DNA of 64,000 nucleotides from positions 19,238 to 83,237 of the forward strand of contig DFYO01000058.1 of assembly GCA_002381865.1 (NCBI GenBank), given 5' to 3'. Positions 18,417 to 29,639 of the stretch are shown piece by piece (the first letter of the stretch is position 1; each line of letters opens with the position of its first letter). Under the pieces are notes generated by a model, which was not told where the DNA came from, ran no database searches, and was given only the letters and a program-made list of their open reading frames with translations. The DNA comes from Clostridiales bacterium UBA4080 (lineage in GTDB: Bacteria; Bacillota; Clostridia; Lachnospirales; Vallitaleaceae). The translations under genes were made by a program, and so were the position numbers.

Positions 18417-19637
18417 ATGAAAAAATCACTGCTATTTGCATTTTTTATCTCAATTGTTTTTGCTTTTCAATCTTTTTGTTATGCTGCAACTCCTCAATAC
18501 ATAGATGTAAAATCTTCAGACTGGTTTTACAATAACACTATTGAGCTATCTAAAAAAGGAATAATAGATGGGTATACGGATAGAAGCTTTAGACCTTATC
18601 AACTTCTTCAGCGTGACCAGCTAATCAAGCTATTAGTAGTATCACAGGGTGTTAAGTTAAACAATTCACCTGACTATTGGGCTATTTCATATATCCAGTA
18701 TGCGATAGATAACAAAATAAGCAGCCCCGACTACCCTAATGAAATCACCACTGACTTTTTTGCTGCTTCTGTTAACCGCTATGAAACGACTAAGCTTGCA
18801 TTAAACTTAATTACTTCAGGTGAAATACCAAAAAATTATTCTGATTATTCAAATCAGATTAAAGATTTTGAAAGCATTCCTAATAAGTATAAGGAAATTG
18901 TTTTAAAGGGTTATGCGCTCGGACTAATTACAGGATATCCTGATGGAAGCTTTTACGGAGAAAAAACCCTTAACAGAGCTGAGGCCTCAACTATTATTAG
19001 GCGTATAATATCACCTTCACAAAGGTTTGTTCCAATGACCAGCAATAAAACAAAAATCATTAATTCAATTACTGATAGAAATAGTGAACTTTTTAAAGAT
19101 GTTATAAGTTTCTCCAATCTTTTCACTGATTTTGTTATTGAAAACAATGAATATAACTATAAAGGAATTACTGGTGATTTTTCATTCACCTCTCTTGAAC
19201 TTTATCCCTTCCAAAAATCCTTTTGCGAAAATATTTTTGCAGGCTGGAGCAATATAGGAATAATAATTGAAAAAGCAGGCTTTATCGAAACTTCTCTAAA
19301 TAGCTCAGCCTTTTCTATAGCTGTAGCCGCTAACCAGGCTCAGCTATTAAATTCCAAAAATATTTCTATCAAGGTTTCTGATAATGGACTTATTTCTTTG
19401 TATTTATCTCGCTCAACCAGTCCTTCGGACCCTGTTGTTTCACCCTATCTTCAAGAGTTTGCTAACCTAATATATCCTGGTAATTCAGAGCTCCTCATTG
19501 CTGAGATTAATAGCCAGTATATTAGTGCCAAACAAGATAATTTATATAATAAAACGATTGACTTTTCACCATATACTATTAATGTTATGAATGAAGAATC
19601 TAACATAGCCTTTACATTTTCTTTTATAAAAAAATAA
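18417..19637 (+). CDS. SLH-domain surface protein
   Basis: Exported protein of 406 residues. The start is the ATG preceded by GGAGGAGCTT. An upstream in-frame ATG at 18318 has no ribosome site and would bury the signal peptide. The signal peptide is MKKSLLFAFFISIVFAF, with probable cleavage at CYAA. Three SLH repeats follow, at about residues 25-70, 85-140 and 145-200 (YIDVKSSDWFYNNTIELS, YWAISYIQYAIDN and YKEIVLKGYALGLITGYP). These normally bind pyruvylated wall polysaccharide. The C-terminal half (about 205-406) is unassigned and may be the functional domain. It is divergent from the vWA gene and ends in a strong terminator. Confidence 0.9.
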   Translation: MKKSLLFAFFISIVFAFQSFCYAATPQYIDVKSSDWFYNNTIELSKKGIIDGYTDRSFRPYQLLQRDQLIKLLVVSQGVKLNNSPDYWAISYIQYAIDNKISSPDYPNEITTDFFAASVNRYETTKLALNLITSGEIPKNYSDYSNQIKDFESIPNKYKEIVLKGYALGLITGYPDGSFYGEKTLNRAEASTIIRRIISPSQRFVPMTSNKTKIINSITDRNSELFKDVISFSNLFTDFVIENNEYNYKGITGDFSFTSLELYPFQKSFCENIFAGWSNIGIIIEKAGFIETSLNSSAFSIAVAANQAQLLNSKNISIKVSDNGLISLYLSRSTSPSDPVVSPYLQEFANLIYPGNSELLIAEINSQYISAKQDNLYNKTIDFSPYTINVMNEESNIAFTFSFIKK

Positions 19638-19667
19638 TTTTTTCAAAACTATTAATAATATATATGC

Positions 19668-19698
19668 AAAAAAGTCCTGATCATTGTCAGGACTTTTT
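19668..19698. terminator. Bidirectional terminator between SLH gene and secG
   Basis: Perfect stem AAAAAAGTCCTGA/TCAGGACTTTTTT with a short loop between two convergent genes. The A and T runs allow it to work from either strand. Confidence 0.88.
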
Positions 19699-19774
19699 TG
19701 TTTAAAATAAAAACAACTATACTATGCTTATAAATAGTTCTAATCTTCTAGCCCTATCTTTTTGCAAATAGATA

Positions 19775-20008
19775 CTACTTAATAATATTGAGTGCTACAG
19801 ATAACACTACAAAAGCAACTGCTATTACTACTGTAGCCTTATGAAGTCCGCCTTCCATAGAACGAGCCTTATTTTTTCCCCAATAGGTTTCACCTGCTCC
19901 ACCAATAGCTCCGGATATTCCCATTGCCTTTCCTTGTTGAAGCAATACAATTCCTGAAAGCAGAATACAATCTAATAAATAAACAATTTTTAAAATCATT
20001 ATACCCAT
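19775..20008 (-). CDS. secG: Preprotein translocase subunit SecG
   Basis: Small two-helix subunit of the SecYEG protein export channel. Helices lie at about 3-20 and 55-75, with the family segment LLQQGKAMGISGAIGG between them. Two adjacent ATG codons follow AGGAGG at 4 and 7 bases. I prefer the second, giving 77 residues. It is encoded downstream of eno, as in many Bacillota, where rnr normally follows next. Here two surface-protein genes intervene. Confidence 0.92.
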   Translation of the reverse strand: MGIMILKIVYLLDCILLSGIVLLQQGKAMGISGAIGGAGETYWGKNKARSMEGGLHKATVVIAVAFVVLSVALNIIK

Positions 20009-20083
20009 CATTACACCTCCTAATCAATGCTACTATTTTAGCATAAACAGAAGTTGTATGCAAGGATAAAATAATAAGATTTG

Positions 20084-21439
<1,356 letters not shown>

Positions 21440-21486
21440 CTAAAATAATATTATTCCTTTTAGATTGAAAATGCAAGCATAAATAA

Positions 21487-21532
21487 AAGGACAACTTAGC
21501 CCCTTATTATTAAAGGTGCTATTGTTGTCCTT
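21487..21532 (-). terminator. Hairpin/terminator between gpmI and eno
   Basis: Arms AAGGACAAC and GTTGTCCTT plus an inner, slightly mismatched stem. On the minus strand the stem is followed by TTTTATTTAT. It can end transcripts from gpmI or reduce read-through into eno. Confidence 0.6.
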
Positions 21533-21564
21533 ATAAAGCTAATACTTATTCGATTGAATTAAAA

Positions 21565-23106
21565 CTATTTAACTAGTAAAGATGTTCCAGTCATTTCTTC
21601 TGGTTTATCATATCCCATCATATCTAATAGCGTAGGAGCTATGTCAGCAAGCTTTCCATTCTCGCGAAGCTTTACACCTTCTTGAGCATTAAAGAGAATG
21701 AAAGGCACCGGATTAATTGTATGTGCAGTAAAAGGAGTATGCGTAGTGTAATCCACTAGCTGTTCTGCATTTCCATGGTCTGCACAAAGAAACATTTGTC
21801 CATCTGCATCTTTTAGTGCTGTCATTGTCTCTCCAACACATTTGTCCACAGCTTCAACAGCAGCTACAGCAGCAGCTTCAATTCCAGTATGTCCAACCAT
21901 ATCTGGATTAGCAAAATTCACAATAATCAAATCATGCTTTTGTTCTTTTATTGCTTTTACTAATTCATCCTTAACCTCGTATGCACTCATTTCTGGTTTC
22001 ATATCATAGGTTGCAACCTTTGGAGATGACACTAGTACTCTGTCTTCACCTTCATTTGGGATTTCTACACCACCATTGAAAAAGAAGGTAACATGAGCGT
22101 ATTTTTCGGTTTCAGCAAGTCTTAGTTGCTTTAATCCTTTAGCTGCCAAATATTGTCCTAGAGTATTGTCTAAAGATTCTTTTGAAAATGCAATAATTGT
22201 GTTTTCTATAGTAGTGTCATATTCATTAAAGCATACAAAGGTTAAAGGCATAAAACCTTTTTCTCTTTCAAAGCCCTTGAAATCCACATCACAAAATACT
22301 CTTGTTATTTCCCTTGCTCTATCCGGTCTAAAATTAAAGAAAATCACCGAATCATTTTCCTTAATTGTTGCAACTGGTTTATTATCTTCAACAATAACTG
22401 TAGGCAGTACAAATTCATCATTTTTATCCTGCTTATAGGAATCTTCTATTGCCTGAACACCATTTGCTGAAGTATTTCCCTTTCCAAGAACCATTGCTTC
22501 ATAGGCAAGCTGAACCCTGTCCCAACGGTTATCTCTATCCATTGCATAATATCTTCCCATAACAGAAGCTATCTTACCAACACCAATTTCTTCAAGCTTA
22601 TCCTCAAGCTCTTTTGCAAAACCTGCTCCTGAGGTAGGTGCAGTATCTCTTCCGTCTAGAAAACAATGCACAAATACATTAGTTAACCCAGCTTTTTTAG
22701 CCATCTCTACAAGAGCATATAAATGTGTATTATGACTATGTACACCTCCATCTGAAAGCAAGCCAAATAAATGAAGGTCTTTATTATTTGTTTTGCAGTT
22801 TTCAATTGCTTTTAAAAGCCCTTTATTTTCAAAGAATATACCATCTTGAATTTCCTTTGTTATTCTAGTTAATTCTTGATATACAACTCTGCCTGCACCG
22901 ATATTAAGATGACCAACTTCTGAATTACCCATTTGTCCATCAGGAAGTCCAACATCTAGTCCACTTGCATAGCCTTTAACAAAAGGGTAATCCTTTTTTA
23001 GTAAATCCAAATTAGGTGTATTAGCAATTTCTACTGCATTGCCTTCTTTATTAGTGTTTAAGCCATAACCATCTAAAATCATTAAAACTGTCGGTTTTTT
23101 GCTCAT
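21565..23106 (-). CDS. gpmI: 2,3-bisphosphoglycerate-independent phosphoglycerate mutase
   Basis: Mn-dependent interconversion of 3- and 2-phosphoglycerate. The 513-residue protein has the alkaline-phosphatase-like metal site (LMILDGYGLN at the N-terminus, FLCADHGNAEQ and the THTPFTAH segment) and the phosphorylated Ser in GQMGNSEVGHLN. The start is MSKKPTVLM, five bases after AAGGAG. The upstream in-frame ATG lacks a site. It lies in the pgk-tpiA-gpmI-eno order on one strand. Confidence 0.97.
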   Translation of the reverse strand: MSKKPTVLMILDGYGLNTNKEGNAVEIANTPNLDLLKKDYPFVKGYASGLDVGLPDGQMGNSEVGHLNIGAGRVVYQELTRITKEIQDGIFFENKGLLKAIENCKTNNKDLHLFGLLSDGGVHSHNTHLYALVEMAKKAGLTNVFVHCFLDGRDTAPTSGAGFAKELEDKLEEIGVGKIASVMGRYYAMDRDNRWDRVQLAYEAMVLGKGNTSANGVQAIEDSYKQDKNDEFVLPTVIVEDNKPVATIKENDSVIFFNFRPDRAREITRVFCDVDFKGFEREKGFMPLTFVCFNEYDTTIENTIIAFSKESLDNTLGQYLAAKGLKQLRLAETEKYAHVTFFFNGGVEIPNEGEDRVLVSSPKVATYDMKPEMSAYEVKDELVKAIKEQKHDLIIVNFANPDMVGHTGIEAAAVAAVEAVDKCVGETMTALKDADGQMFLCADHGNAEQLVDYTTHTPFTAHTINPVPFILFNAQEGVKLRENGKLADIAPTLLDMMGYDKPEEMTGTSLLVK

Positions 23107-23141
23107 AAAATCTCCTTCCAAAAATATCCGTTAGATTAATA

Positions 23142-23172
23142 TGGCAAGGCTGTCAATAAGACACCCTTGCCA
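23142..23172. other. Intercistronic hairpin between tpiA and gpmI
   Basis: Two 13-base arms (TGGCAAGGCTGTC and GACACCCTTGCCA) pair with one mismatch around a 5-base loop. There is no T run, so a role in mRNA stability or processing fits better than termination. Confidence 0.55.
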
Positions 23173-23185
23173 ATATAATTGATTC

Positions 23186-23932
23186 TTATTTAAAACAAAC
23201 TACTTTGCCGAAATCAGCTGATAAACTTGCTCCTCCAACTAACCCGCCATCAATATTTGGCATTGCAAAAAGCTCTGCTGCATTTTTTGCATTTACACTT
23301 CCGCCGTATTGAACTCTTACAGCCTCTGCAACCTCTTTGCCATATAATTCTTCAACAACCGCTCTAATTGCTGCACATACCTCTTCAGCTTGCTCAGATG
23401 TTGCTGTTCTTCCAGTACCAATTGCCCAGATTGGCTCATAAGCAATAACTACTTTTTTAGCATCTTCTGCTGAAACTCCCATTAAACCGATTTTAATCTG
23501 TTGTCTTACTAAATCAATAGTAATTCCTTGATCTCTCTGTTCAAGAGTTTCACCACAGCAAAGAATTGGAACTAAGTTATGCTCAATAGCTTTAATAACC
23601 TTTTTGTTTACAGTAATATCAGTTTCTGCAAAATACTCTCTTCTTTCAGAGTGTCCGATTACTACATATTCAACTCCAATTTCAGTAAGCATGTTTGGAG
23701 CGATTTCTCCTGTATATGCTCCATTTTCTTCAAAGTACATATTTTGAGCACCAATTTTAATGTTACTTCCCTTTGCAGCCTCAATAGCTGCTACTAATGA
23801 AACAGATGGTACGCAAAACACTACCTCTGCCTCCTCGTTATTAACTAAAGGCTTTAATGTGTTGATTAATTCAACAGCCTCTTTTGGAGTTTTGTTCATT
23901 TTCCAGTTACCTGCTATAACCATTTTACGCAT
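23186..23932 (-). CDS. tpiA: Triosephosphate isomerase
   Basis: Interconverts dihydroxyacetone phosphate and glyceraldehyde 3-phosphate. The 248-residue TIM barrel has all catalytic motifs: the Lys in GNWKMNKT, the His in VIGHSERR and the Glu in [12 protein letters not shown], with phosphate loops YGGSVNAKN and [13 protein letters not shown] lies eight bases before the ATG. It follows pgk by 31 bases, so the two are clearly co-transcribed. Confidence 0.98.
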   Translation of the reverse strand: MRKMVIAGNWKMNKTPKEAVELINTLKPLVNNEEAEVVFCVPSVSLVAAIEAAKGSNIKIGAQNMYFEENGAYTGEIAPNMLTEIGVEYVVIGHSERREYFAETDITVNKKVIKAIEHNLVPILCCGETLEQRDQGITIDLVRQQIKIGLMGVSAEDAKKVVIAYEPIWAIGTGRTATSEQAEEVCAAIRAVVEELYGKEVAEAVRVQYGGSVNAKNAAELFAMPNIDGGLVGGASLSADFGKVVCFK

Positions 23933-23963
23933 TTTATAATCCTCCTAATATATTATGTTGTTA

Positions 23964-25157
23964 TTATTTATCGTTTGCTGCCGCTACTCCAGGAAGCTCT
24001 TTTCCTTCTAAAAACTCTAAGGAAGCTCCGCCGCCTGTAGAAATATGAGTCATTTTGTCGCCAAAACCTAACTGGTTTACTGCTGCAGCTGAATCTCCTC
24101 CACCGATGATAGTAGTTGCATCTGCTTCAGCTAATGCTTTTGCTACTGCAATTGTACCTTGTGCAAAATTAGCGAATTCAAAAACTCCCATTGGTCCATT
24201 CCATACAACAGTTTTTGCATCCTTGATTGCATCAGCATATAAAGCTCTTGTTTTTGTTCCAATATCAAAGCCTGACCATCCGTCTTCTAATCCTTCAAGA
24301 CCAACCTCTTTGAATTCTGTATCATTTTTAAATTCCTTAGCTACAATATGATCTACAGGAAGCAAGAATTTTACGCCCTTAGCCTTTGCTTTTTCAACCA
24401 TTTCTAAAGCATAATCCAATTTATCTTCTTCAAGTAATGAATTTCCGATTCCATAACCTTGAGCCTTAAGGAAGGTATAGGCCATTCCACCGCCAATAAT
24501 CAATGTGTCAACCTTGTCTAATAGGTTATTAATTACATTGATTTTGTCAGTAACCTTTGCTCCGCCTAGAATAGCAACAAATGGTCTCACTGGATTATTT
24601 ACCGCATTTCCTAAGAAATCAATCTCTTTTTGCATTAGGTAACCTACTGCACATTCGTTTACATATTCAGTTACGCCAACATTTGAACAATGTGCTCTAT
24701 GAGCAGTACCAAAAGCATCATTTACAAAAACTTCACATAGTCCAGCTAACTCTTTGCTGAAAGCTTCGCCATTTTTTGTTTCTTCTGCTCTGTAACGAGT
24801 ATTTTCGATTAAAACTACATCTCCATCCTTCATTGCAGCAACTGCTGCTTTTGCATTTTCACCAACAACTGTATCGTCTGCTGCAAAAACAACCTCTTTA
24901 TTAAGTAATTCAGATAATTTTTTAGCTACCGGAGCTAAAGAAAGCTCAGGCTTAGCTTCTCCCTTAGGTTTTCCAAGGTGAGAACACAAGATTACCTTTC
25001 CACCATCTGCAATCAACTTATTAATAGTTGGTAATGCCGCTGTTAATCTGTTTAAATCTGTAATTTCTCCATTTTGAAGAGGCACGTTAAAATCACATCT
25101 TACTAATACCTTCTTGCCTGCTACATTAATATCATCTACTGATTTTTTATTCAACAT
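23964..25157 (-). CDS. pgk: Phosphoglycerate kinase
   Basis: Transfers phosphate from 1,3-bisphosphoglycerate to ADP. The 397-residue protein has the N-terminal substrate domain ([23 protein letters not shown]) and the C-terminal nucleotide domain ([29 protein letters not shown]). It is the first gene of the glycolytic cluster. A glyceraldehyde-3-phosphate dehydrogenase gene, often next to it, is not found here, and the neighbour upstream is a phosphate transporter gene with its own reading unit. Confidence 0.98.
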   Translation of the reverse strand: MLNKKSVDDINVAGKKVLVRCDFNVPLQNGEITDLNRLTAALPTINKLIADGGKVILCSHLGKPKGEAKPELSLAPVAKKLSELLNKEVVFAADDTVVGENAKAAVAAMKDGDVVLIENTRYRAEETKNGEAFSKELAGLCEVFVNDAFGTAHRAHCSNVGVTEYVNECAVGYLMQKEIDFLGNAVNNPVRPFVAILGGAKVTDKINVINNLLDKVDTLIIGGGMAYTFLKAQGYGIGNSLLEEDKLDYALEMVEKAKAKGVKFLLPVDHIVAKEFKNDTEFKEVGLEGLEDGWSGFDIGTKTRALYADAIKDAKTVVWNGPMGVFEFANFAQGTIAVAKALAEADATTIIGGGDSAAAVNQLGFGDKMTHISTGGGASLEFLEGKELPGVAAANDK

Positions 25158-25204
25158 CTCTTTAAAACTCCCTTCTTTTTTTCTAATCTTTGTTATGATA
25201 AAAA

Positions 25205-25229
25205 GTCTTCTTGACCTCTTATGACCCTT
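25205..25229. promoter_or_regulatory. GGTCA direct repeats downstream of the pgk promoter, possible operator
   Basis: On the minus strand GGTCATAAGA is followed by GGTCAAGAAG, two copies of GGTCA ten bases (one helical turn) apart. They lie just after the inferred transcription start and before pgk, where a repressor could act. The site does not match the CggR operator pattern I know. Confidence 0.3.
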
Positions 25230-25235
25230 GTTAAT

Positions 25236-25263
25236 ATTATACCAATATTCTTGAAAAGTTCAA
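25236..25263 (-). promoter_or_regulatory. Promoter of the pgk-tpiA-gpmI-eno cluster
   Basis: TTGAAC (25258-25263) and TATAAT (25236-25241) are 16 bases apart on the minus strand, with a TG one base before the -10. The leader to pgk is about 75 bases. Confidence 0.65.
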
Positions 25264-25325
25264 GTAAATTTTCCCTATATACTACTAGATATATTTCTTG
25301 AATCTTTAATAACTTATAACCTTTT

Positions 25326-26996
25326 TTAGTAGGCCTCGTCCTTAACATAATATGCAATGTTAAGTGCATGGTCAGATATTCTTTCTAAATTACTTAGAAT
25401 ATCCAAGAAAACTACGCCTGTAGTTGTATCACACTTATTACTTGCAAGTCTTTTAATATGCTTTTCTCTTAAGTCTTCCTCCAAGGTATCTACTTCCTCT
25501 TCATTGGCTTCAACCTTTTTGATTAAATCAGCATTATCAGACCTTCTTGCTTCAACCGCTAATTCTACTGTTTCAATAGTTTTATCTGAAATTACTATTA
25601 TTTCCTCATGTGCAGTATCGCTCATTGTTAAATTGTTGTCTATGTAATACTTTGCTAGCTCTCCAATGTTTTCAGCATGATCTCCAATTCTTTCAATATC
25701 ATTAATTGAATAAAACAAGTTAGTAATGATTATATGCTGATGCTCATTTAAAGAGGTATTACTTATTTTTACAAGGTATTCTGTAATTAGCTTATTAAGC
25801 TTATTTATATCTTTTTCGTTTTTCAAAACTAATTCAACCTTATCTAAATCCTTGTTTAATATTGCCTCCACTGAAAGCTTTGTATTTTTTATAGCAAGCT
25901 CACCCATATGAACAACCTCTTTTACTGCATTTTCTACAGCAAATCCAGGTGTCTCTAAAATACGTTCATCTAAATGTCTTAAGGCTACCGCGCTTTCGCT
26001 TTCATCTAGTATGTCCTCACCAACAACAATTCTTTTTGAAAGCTCAACCAGCTTATCAGCAAATCCAAAAAGTATTAAAGTATTTGCAATATTAAAGACT
26101 GAGTGGAAAATACTGATTTGAACAGAATTAACCAAAGTCTTTCCAAGGGCAATATTAATGTATTTAAAGAATACTATACAGCCCACTGCAAATATTACCG
26201 TTCCTATAACATTAAACATAAGATGAATAACCGCAGCTCTTTTTGCTGTTTTATTTGCACCTATACTAGCTAACATAGCCGTTATACAGGTACCTATATT
26301 TTGCCCTAATATTATATATACAGCTGCATTCCAGGGTACCATCTTTTGAATTGCAAGCATCTGTAATATACCCACTGAAGCCGAGCTGCTTTGAATTACT
26401 GCTGTTACAATTGCGCCAGCAAGTATTCCAAATAAAGGGTTTTTACCTAGCACCCTGAATGCCTCATAAAAAGCAGGAAGCTCTCTAAAGGGTGATATAG
26501 AATCGCTCATCATTTCAAGACCAACAAAAAGCAATCCAAAGCCTATTACAATCTCTGCAACCTGTTTTTTCTTAGTGCTCTTAGCCATAAACAATACCAT
26601 AGAGCCAATTCCAATTGCTAGAGGAGCAATTTCAGAAGGCTTTAATACTGCCAGCCACTCAGAGCTTGATACAATCCACGCAGTAATAGTTGTACCAATA
26701 TTGGCACCCATTATTACGCCTACTGCTTGTGTTAGGTTTAATAAGCCCGCATTTACAAAGCCTACAACCATTACTGTTGTAGCCGAGCTGCTCTGAATAA
26801 TAGCTGTAACTCCGGCTCCCACAAGAACTCCTAGAACCCTGTTATTTGTTAGCATTGCCAGCAGACTTTTCATTTTATTTCCTGCAGATTTCTGCAAACC
26901 ATCTGCCATTATATTCATACCATAAATAAACATTCCAAAACCGCCAAAAAACATAAACCCAACAAAGATTAAATCAAGTGTCGAGTATCCTTCCAT
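25326..26996 (-). CDS. Na/Pi cotransporter family protein with C-terminal PhoU-like domain
   Basis: Sodium-dependent phosphate transporter of 556 residues. The membrane part (about 1-320) contains two inverted repeats, each with the family signature QSSSA (IIQSSSATTV near 66 and VIQSSSASVG near 200). A PhoU-like helical domain follows (about 350-550), with paired segments such as NDIERIGDHAENI and SNLERISDHALNI, which contain metal-binding E-x3-D patterns. GGAGG precedes the ATG. It lies upstream of pgk but is separated from it by a promoter. The substrate is inferred from family membership. Confidence 0.93.
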   Translation of the reverse strand: MEGYSTLDLIFVGFMFFGGFGMFIYGMNIMADGLQKSAGNKMKSLLAMLTNNRVLGVLVGAGVTAIIQSSSATTVMVVGFVNAGLLNLTQAVGVIMGANIGTTITAWIVSSSEWLAVLKPSEIAPLAIGIGSMVLFMAKSTKKKQVAEIVIGFGLLFVGLEMMSDSISPFRELPAFYEAFRVLGKNPLFGILAGAIVTAVIQSSSASVGILQMLAIQKMVPWNAAVYIILGQNIGTCITAMLASIGANKTAKRAAVIHLMFNVIGTVIFAVGCIVFFKYINIALGKTLVNSVQISIFHSVFNIANTLILFGFADKLVELSKRIVVGEDILDESESAVALRHLDERILETPGFAVENAVKEVVHMGELAIKNTKLSVEAILNKDLDKVELVLKNEKDINKLNKLITEYLVKISNTSLNEHQHIIITNLFYSINDIERIGDHAENIGELAKYYIDNNLTMSDTAHEEIIVISDKTIETVELAVEARRSDNADLIKKVEANEEEVDTLEEDLREKHIKRLASNKCDTTTGVVFLDILSNLERISDHALNIAYYVKDEAY

Positions 26997-27189
26997 AATT
27001 TCTTCCTCCTAGCTTTGTAAAGTCAATGTTATTTTAATGTTAAAACTTTTCACACCATTTCTATATTAACACAAACATTCTTCTATTCCAAGAATTAATT
27101 GATTAGATAACTATTTTTGTATTTATCTGACAAAAAAAATATGCTAAAATAGCATTAGTTTAAACAATTATTTATAAAGGAGTCCTTCA

Positions 27190-27999
27190 ATGATAAAAAG
27201 CGATTTCCATTCACATAGCAATTTCTCCGGTGACTCACAAACAAGCATGGAGCTAATGGTTCAAAAAGCCATCAGTTTAAGCCTTCAACAGCTTTGTATC
27301 ACAGAGCATCATGATATTGACATGATTCCAGCTGAGGAAGGTATTAGCTTTCTGCTGGATTTTGAGTCCTATATTAAACAATATTCATTTATCAAAAACA
27401 AATATGCTGACAATATTGATTTGCTTTTAGGAATAGAAATCGGAATTCAGCCCCATCTTATAAGCGAGCTTTCTTCTATTATTAATAGCTTTCCATTTGA
27501 TTTTGTAATATGCTCAAGCCATATAGTCGCAGGATTAGATCCATATTTTCCTGAATATTTTTTGGATAAAACGCAAAAGGAAGCATATACTATTTATTTT
27601 CAAGATGTTTTAAAAAACATAAAACTATTTAATAATTTTGATGTTTATGGGCATTTAGATTATATTATAAGATATGGGAATTATACCCATAAAACCTACA
27701 ACTACAGCGATTATTCGGATATCTTTAGTGAAATCCTCAAAACAATTATTCAAAACGGAAAGGGTATAGAGCTTAATACCTCTGGCTATAGATATAATCT
27801 TGGCCAGCCGCATCCTTCCTTTGAAATAATAAGTGAATACAAAAGGCTAGGAGGAGAAATTATTACCGTAGGCTCAGATGCACATGTTCCAGAACAAATA
27901 TGCAATAATTTTGATTTAGCAGAAGCTGTTTTAAAAAAAGCAGGCTTCAATTACTATACTATATTCAAAAGCAGAACTCCTGAATTTGTCAAAATATAG
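27190..27999 (+). CDS. PHP-domain phosphatase, histidinol-phosphatase-like
   Basis: Metal-dependent phosphoesterase of the PHP superfamily, 269 residues. Metal ligands are seen as DFHSHSNFSGD at the N-terminus (H-x-H), the TEHHD motif near 35, a Glu in GIEIGIQP, CSSHIVAG, YGHLDYI and the late GSDAHVP. The best match in overall pattern is HisK-type histidinol-phosphate phosphatase, but no other histidine biosynthesis gene is nearby, so other phosphoesters are possible. AAGGAG lies seven bases before the start. It converges on mnmA. Confidence 0.85.
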   Translation: MIKSDFHSHSNFSGDSQTSMELMVQKAISLSLQQLCITEHHDIDMIPAEEGISFLLDFESYIKQYSFIKNKYADNIDLLLGIEIGIQPHLISELSSIINSFPFDFVICSSHIVAGLDPYFPEYFLDKTQKEAYTIYFQDVLKNIKLFNNFDVYGHLDYIIRYGNYTHKTYNYSDYSDIFSEILKTIIQNGKGIELNTSGYRYNLGQPHPSFEIISEYKRLGGEIITVGSDAHVPEQICNNFDLAEAVLKKAGFNYYTIFKSRTPEFVKI

Positions 28000-28019
28000 C
28001 CTGTTTGATTTTTTGCTCA

Positions 28020-28077
28020 AAAAAAACCCCTTTCTATTGATGCTTGCTTGTATAATAATAAAGCTCAATAAAAGGGG
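28020..28077 (-). terminator. Terminator after mnmA
   Basis: A stem of about 13 bp with one bulge (CCCCTTTCTATTGA with TCAATAAAAGGGG) is followed on the minus strand by a run of at least six T. It ends the iscR-nifS-iscU-mnmA direction and separates it from the convergent phosphatase gene. Confidence 0.75.
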
Positions 28078-28085
28078 ATTTTAGG

Positions 28086-29171
28086 TTATAAAATACTTTT
28101 AATTATAGTTCCTCCGCCTGCAACAATATCGTCTTGATAAAATACCGCTGCCTGCCCTGGGGTTATTGCTCTTTGCCTTTCTTCAAATATACATTCAACT
28201 TTATCTTTATCAACATATCTAATTCTGCCTTTTGCGGGCTGATGGTTATATCTTATTTTAACCTCTAGTTCAATTTCGTCTTCAATTTTTTCAAAGCTCA
28301 TCAAATTAATATTTTCAGCATAAAAGCCTTTTGCAAAAACCTCATCATTATCGCCAATAACAACTTGATTTTTTCCCAGATTAATTTCCACTACATAACC
28401 AGGCTTTCCAAGATTTAATCCTAATCCCTTCCTCTGACCGACCGTATAATAGATTATACCTCTGTGTTTACCCAACACTTTTCCATCTGTTGAAATAAAA
28501 TCTCCTGGTTCAAAGCTTTTTTGAGTGTATTCTCTTAAAAACTTACCATAGTCATCATCGGGAATAAAACAAATTTCTTGACTATCTGGCTTATTAGCAA
28601 TTCTTAAATTAATTTTTTCTGCAATTTCTCTGATTTCTGGTTTTGAATACTTGCCTACGGGCATCAATGTTCTTGCTAGCTGGTTTTGTGTCAGACTATA
28701 TAATGCATACGTCTGATCTTTTTCAATGGTTGCTGATTTTTTTAATGAATATCTTCCATTGTCCAGCTTCACAATTTGTGCATAATGACCTGTAGCAATA
28801 TAATCTGCTCCAATATCAAGTGAACGTTTCAATAGAGCTTCCCATTTAACATATCTATTACATGCTATACATGGATTAGGTGTTCTTCCTAGCATATATT
28901 CTTGAGCAAAATAGTCAATTACATTTTCTGAAAATTCCTTTTTGAAATTCATAACATAATGAGGAATTTCGAGAGCTTCAGCTACTCTTCTTGCATCATC
29001 CACAGCACTCAATCCACAGCATCCTGTATCCTCAAGCTTATCAGTATCTTGATCCTGCCAAATCTGCATAGTAACACCAATTACATCATAGCCTTCTTGT
29101 TTTAATAAATAAGCTGCTACAGAGCTGTCTACTCCGCCTGACATACCAACAACAACTTTTTCTTTTTTCAT
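28086..29171 (-). CDS. mnmA: tRNA-specific 2-thiouridylase
   Basis: Adds sulfur to U34 of Lys, Glu and Gln tRNAs using sulfur passed from a cysteine desulfurase. The 361-residue protein begins with the PP-loop GMSGGVDSSVAA. The catalytic cysteines are in NPCIACNRYVK and SQEICFIPDDDYG, and a C-terminal beta-barrel is present. It starts 9 bases after iscU, so it is in the iron-sulfur operon and NifS is the likely sulfur donor. Confidence 0.97.
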   Translation of the reverse strand: MKKEKVVVGMSGGVDSSVAAYLLKQEGYDVIGVTMQIWQDQDTDKLEDTGCCGLSAVDDARRVAEALEIPHYVMNFKKEFSENVIDYFAQEYMLGRTPNPCIACNRYVKWEALLKRSLDIGADYIATGHYAQIVKLDNGRYSLKKSATIEKDQTYALYSLTQNQLARTLMPVGKYSKPEIREIAEKINLRIANKPDSQEICFIPDDDYGKFLREYTQKSFEPGDFISTDGKVLGKHRGIIYYTVGQRKGLGLNLGKPGYVVEINLGKNQVVIGDNDEVFAKGFYAENINLMSFEKIEDEIELEVKIRYNHQPAKGRIRYVDKDKVECIFEERQRAITPGQAAVFYQDDIVAGGGTIIKSIL

Positions 29172-29180
29172 GCCTTCACC

Positions 29181-29612
29181 TTATTCAAAATCCTCATCGA
29201 GTTCATGGATATCTTCCTTTGGCTCTACTAAGCCCTCAATAACAATATTGTTTTTTTGAGCATAATCCCATAGAGCTGCATGTAATGCTTCTTCTGCAAG
29301 CAATGAACAGTGTACCTTTGCTCTTGGCAAGCCGTCAAGCGCATCCATTACCGCTTTGTTTGTAACCTCTAACGCTTCCTGCACACTTTTCCCTTTTACA
29401 AGCTCTGTAGCCATGCTGCTAGTAGCAATTGCTGCTCCACATCCAAAGGTTTTAAACTTAACATCCTCAACTATTCCATTTTCAATTTTAAGATAGATTC
29501 GCATAATGTCACCGCACTTTGCGTTTCCAACTGTACCAACACCATCTGCATTTTCTATTTCTCCCATATTTCTTGGGTTTGAAAAATGATCCATTACTTT
29601 TTCTGTATACAT
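29181..29612 (-). CDS. iscU: Iron-sulfur cluster scaffold protein, IscU/NifU N-terminal type
   Basis: Scaffold on which Fe-S clusters are built. The 143 residues contain the three conserved cysteines in NAKCGD, TFGCGAAIATSS and VHCSLLAEEA, and the Asp after the first Cys that promotes cluster release. The acidic C-terminal tail is extra to the core. It sits between nifS and mnmA with 27- and 9-base gaps. Confidence 0.95.
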   Translation of the reverse strand: MYTEKVMDHFSNPRNMGEIENADGVGTVGNAKCGDIMRIYLKIENGIVEDVKFKTFGCGAAIATSSMATELVKGKSVQEALEVTNKAVMDALDGLPRAKVHCSLLAEEALHAALWDYAQKNNIVIEGLVEPKEDIHELDEDFE

Positions 29613-29639
29613 AATAACACCTCTTTAAAGTATAATATT

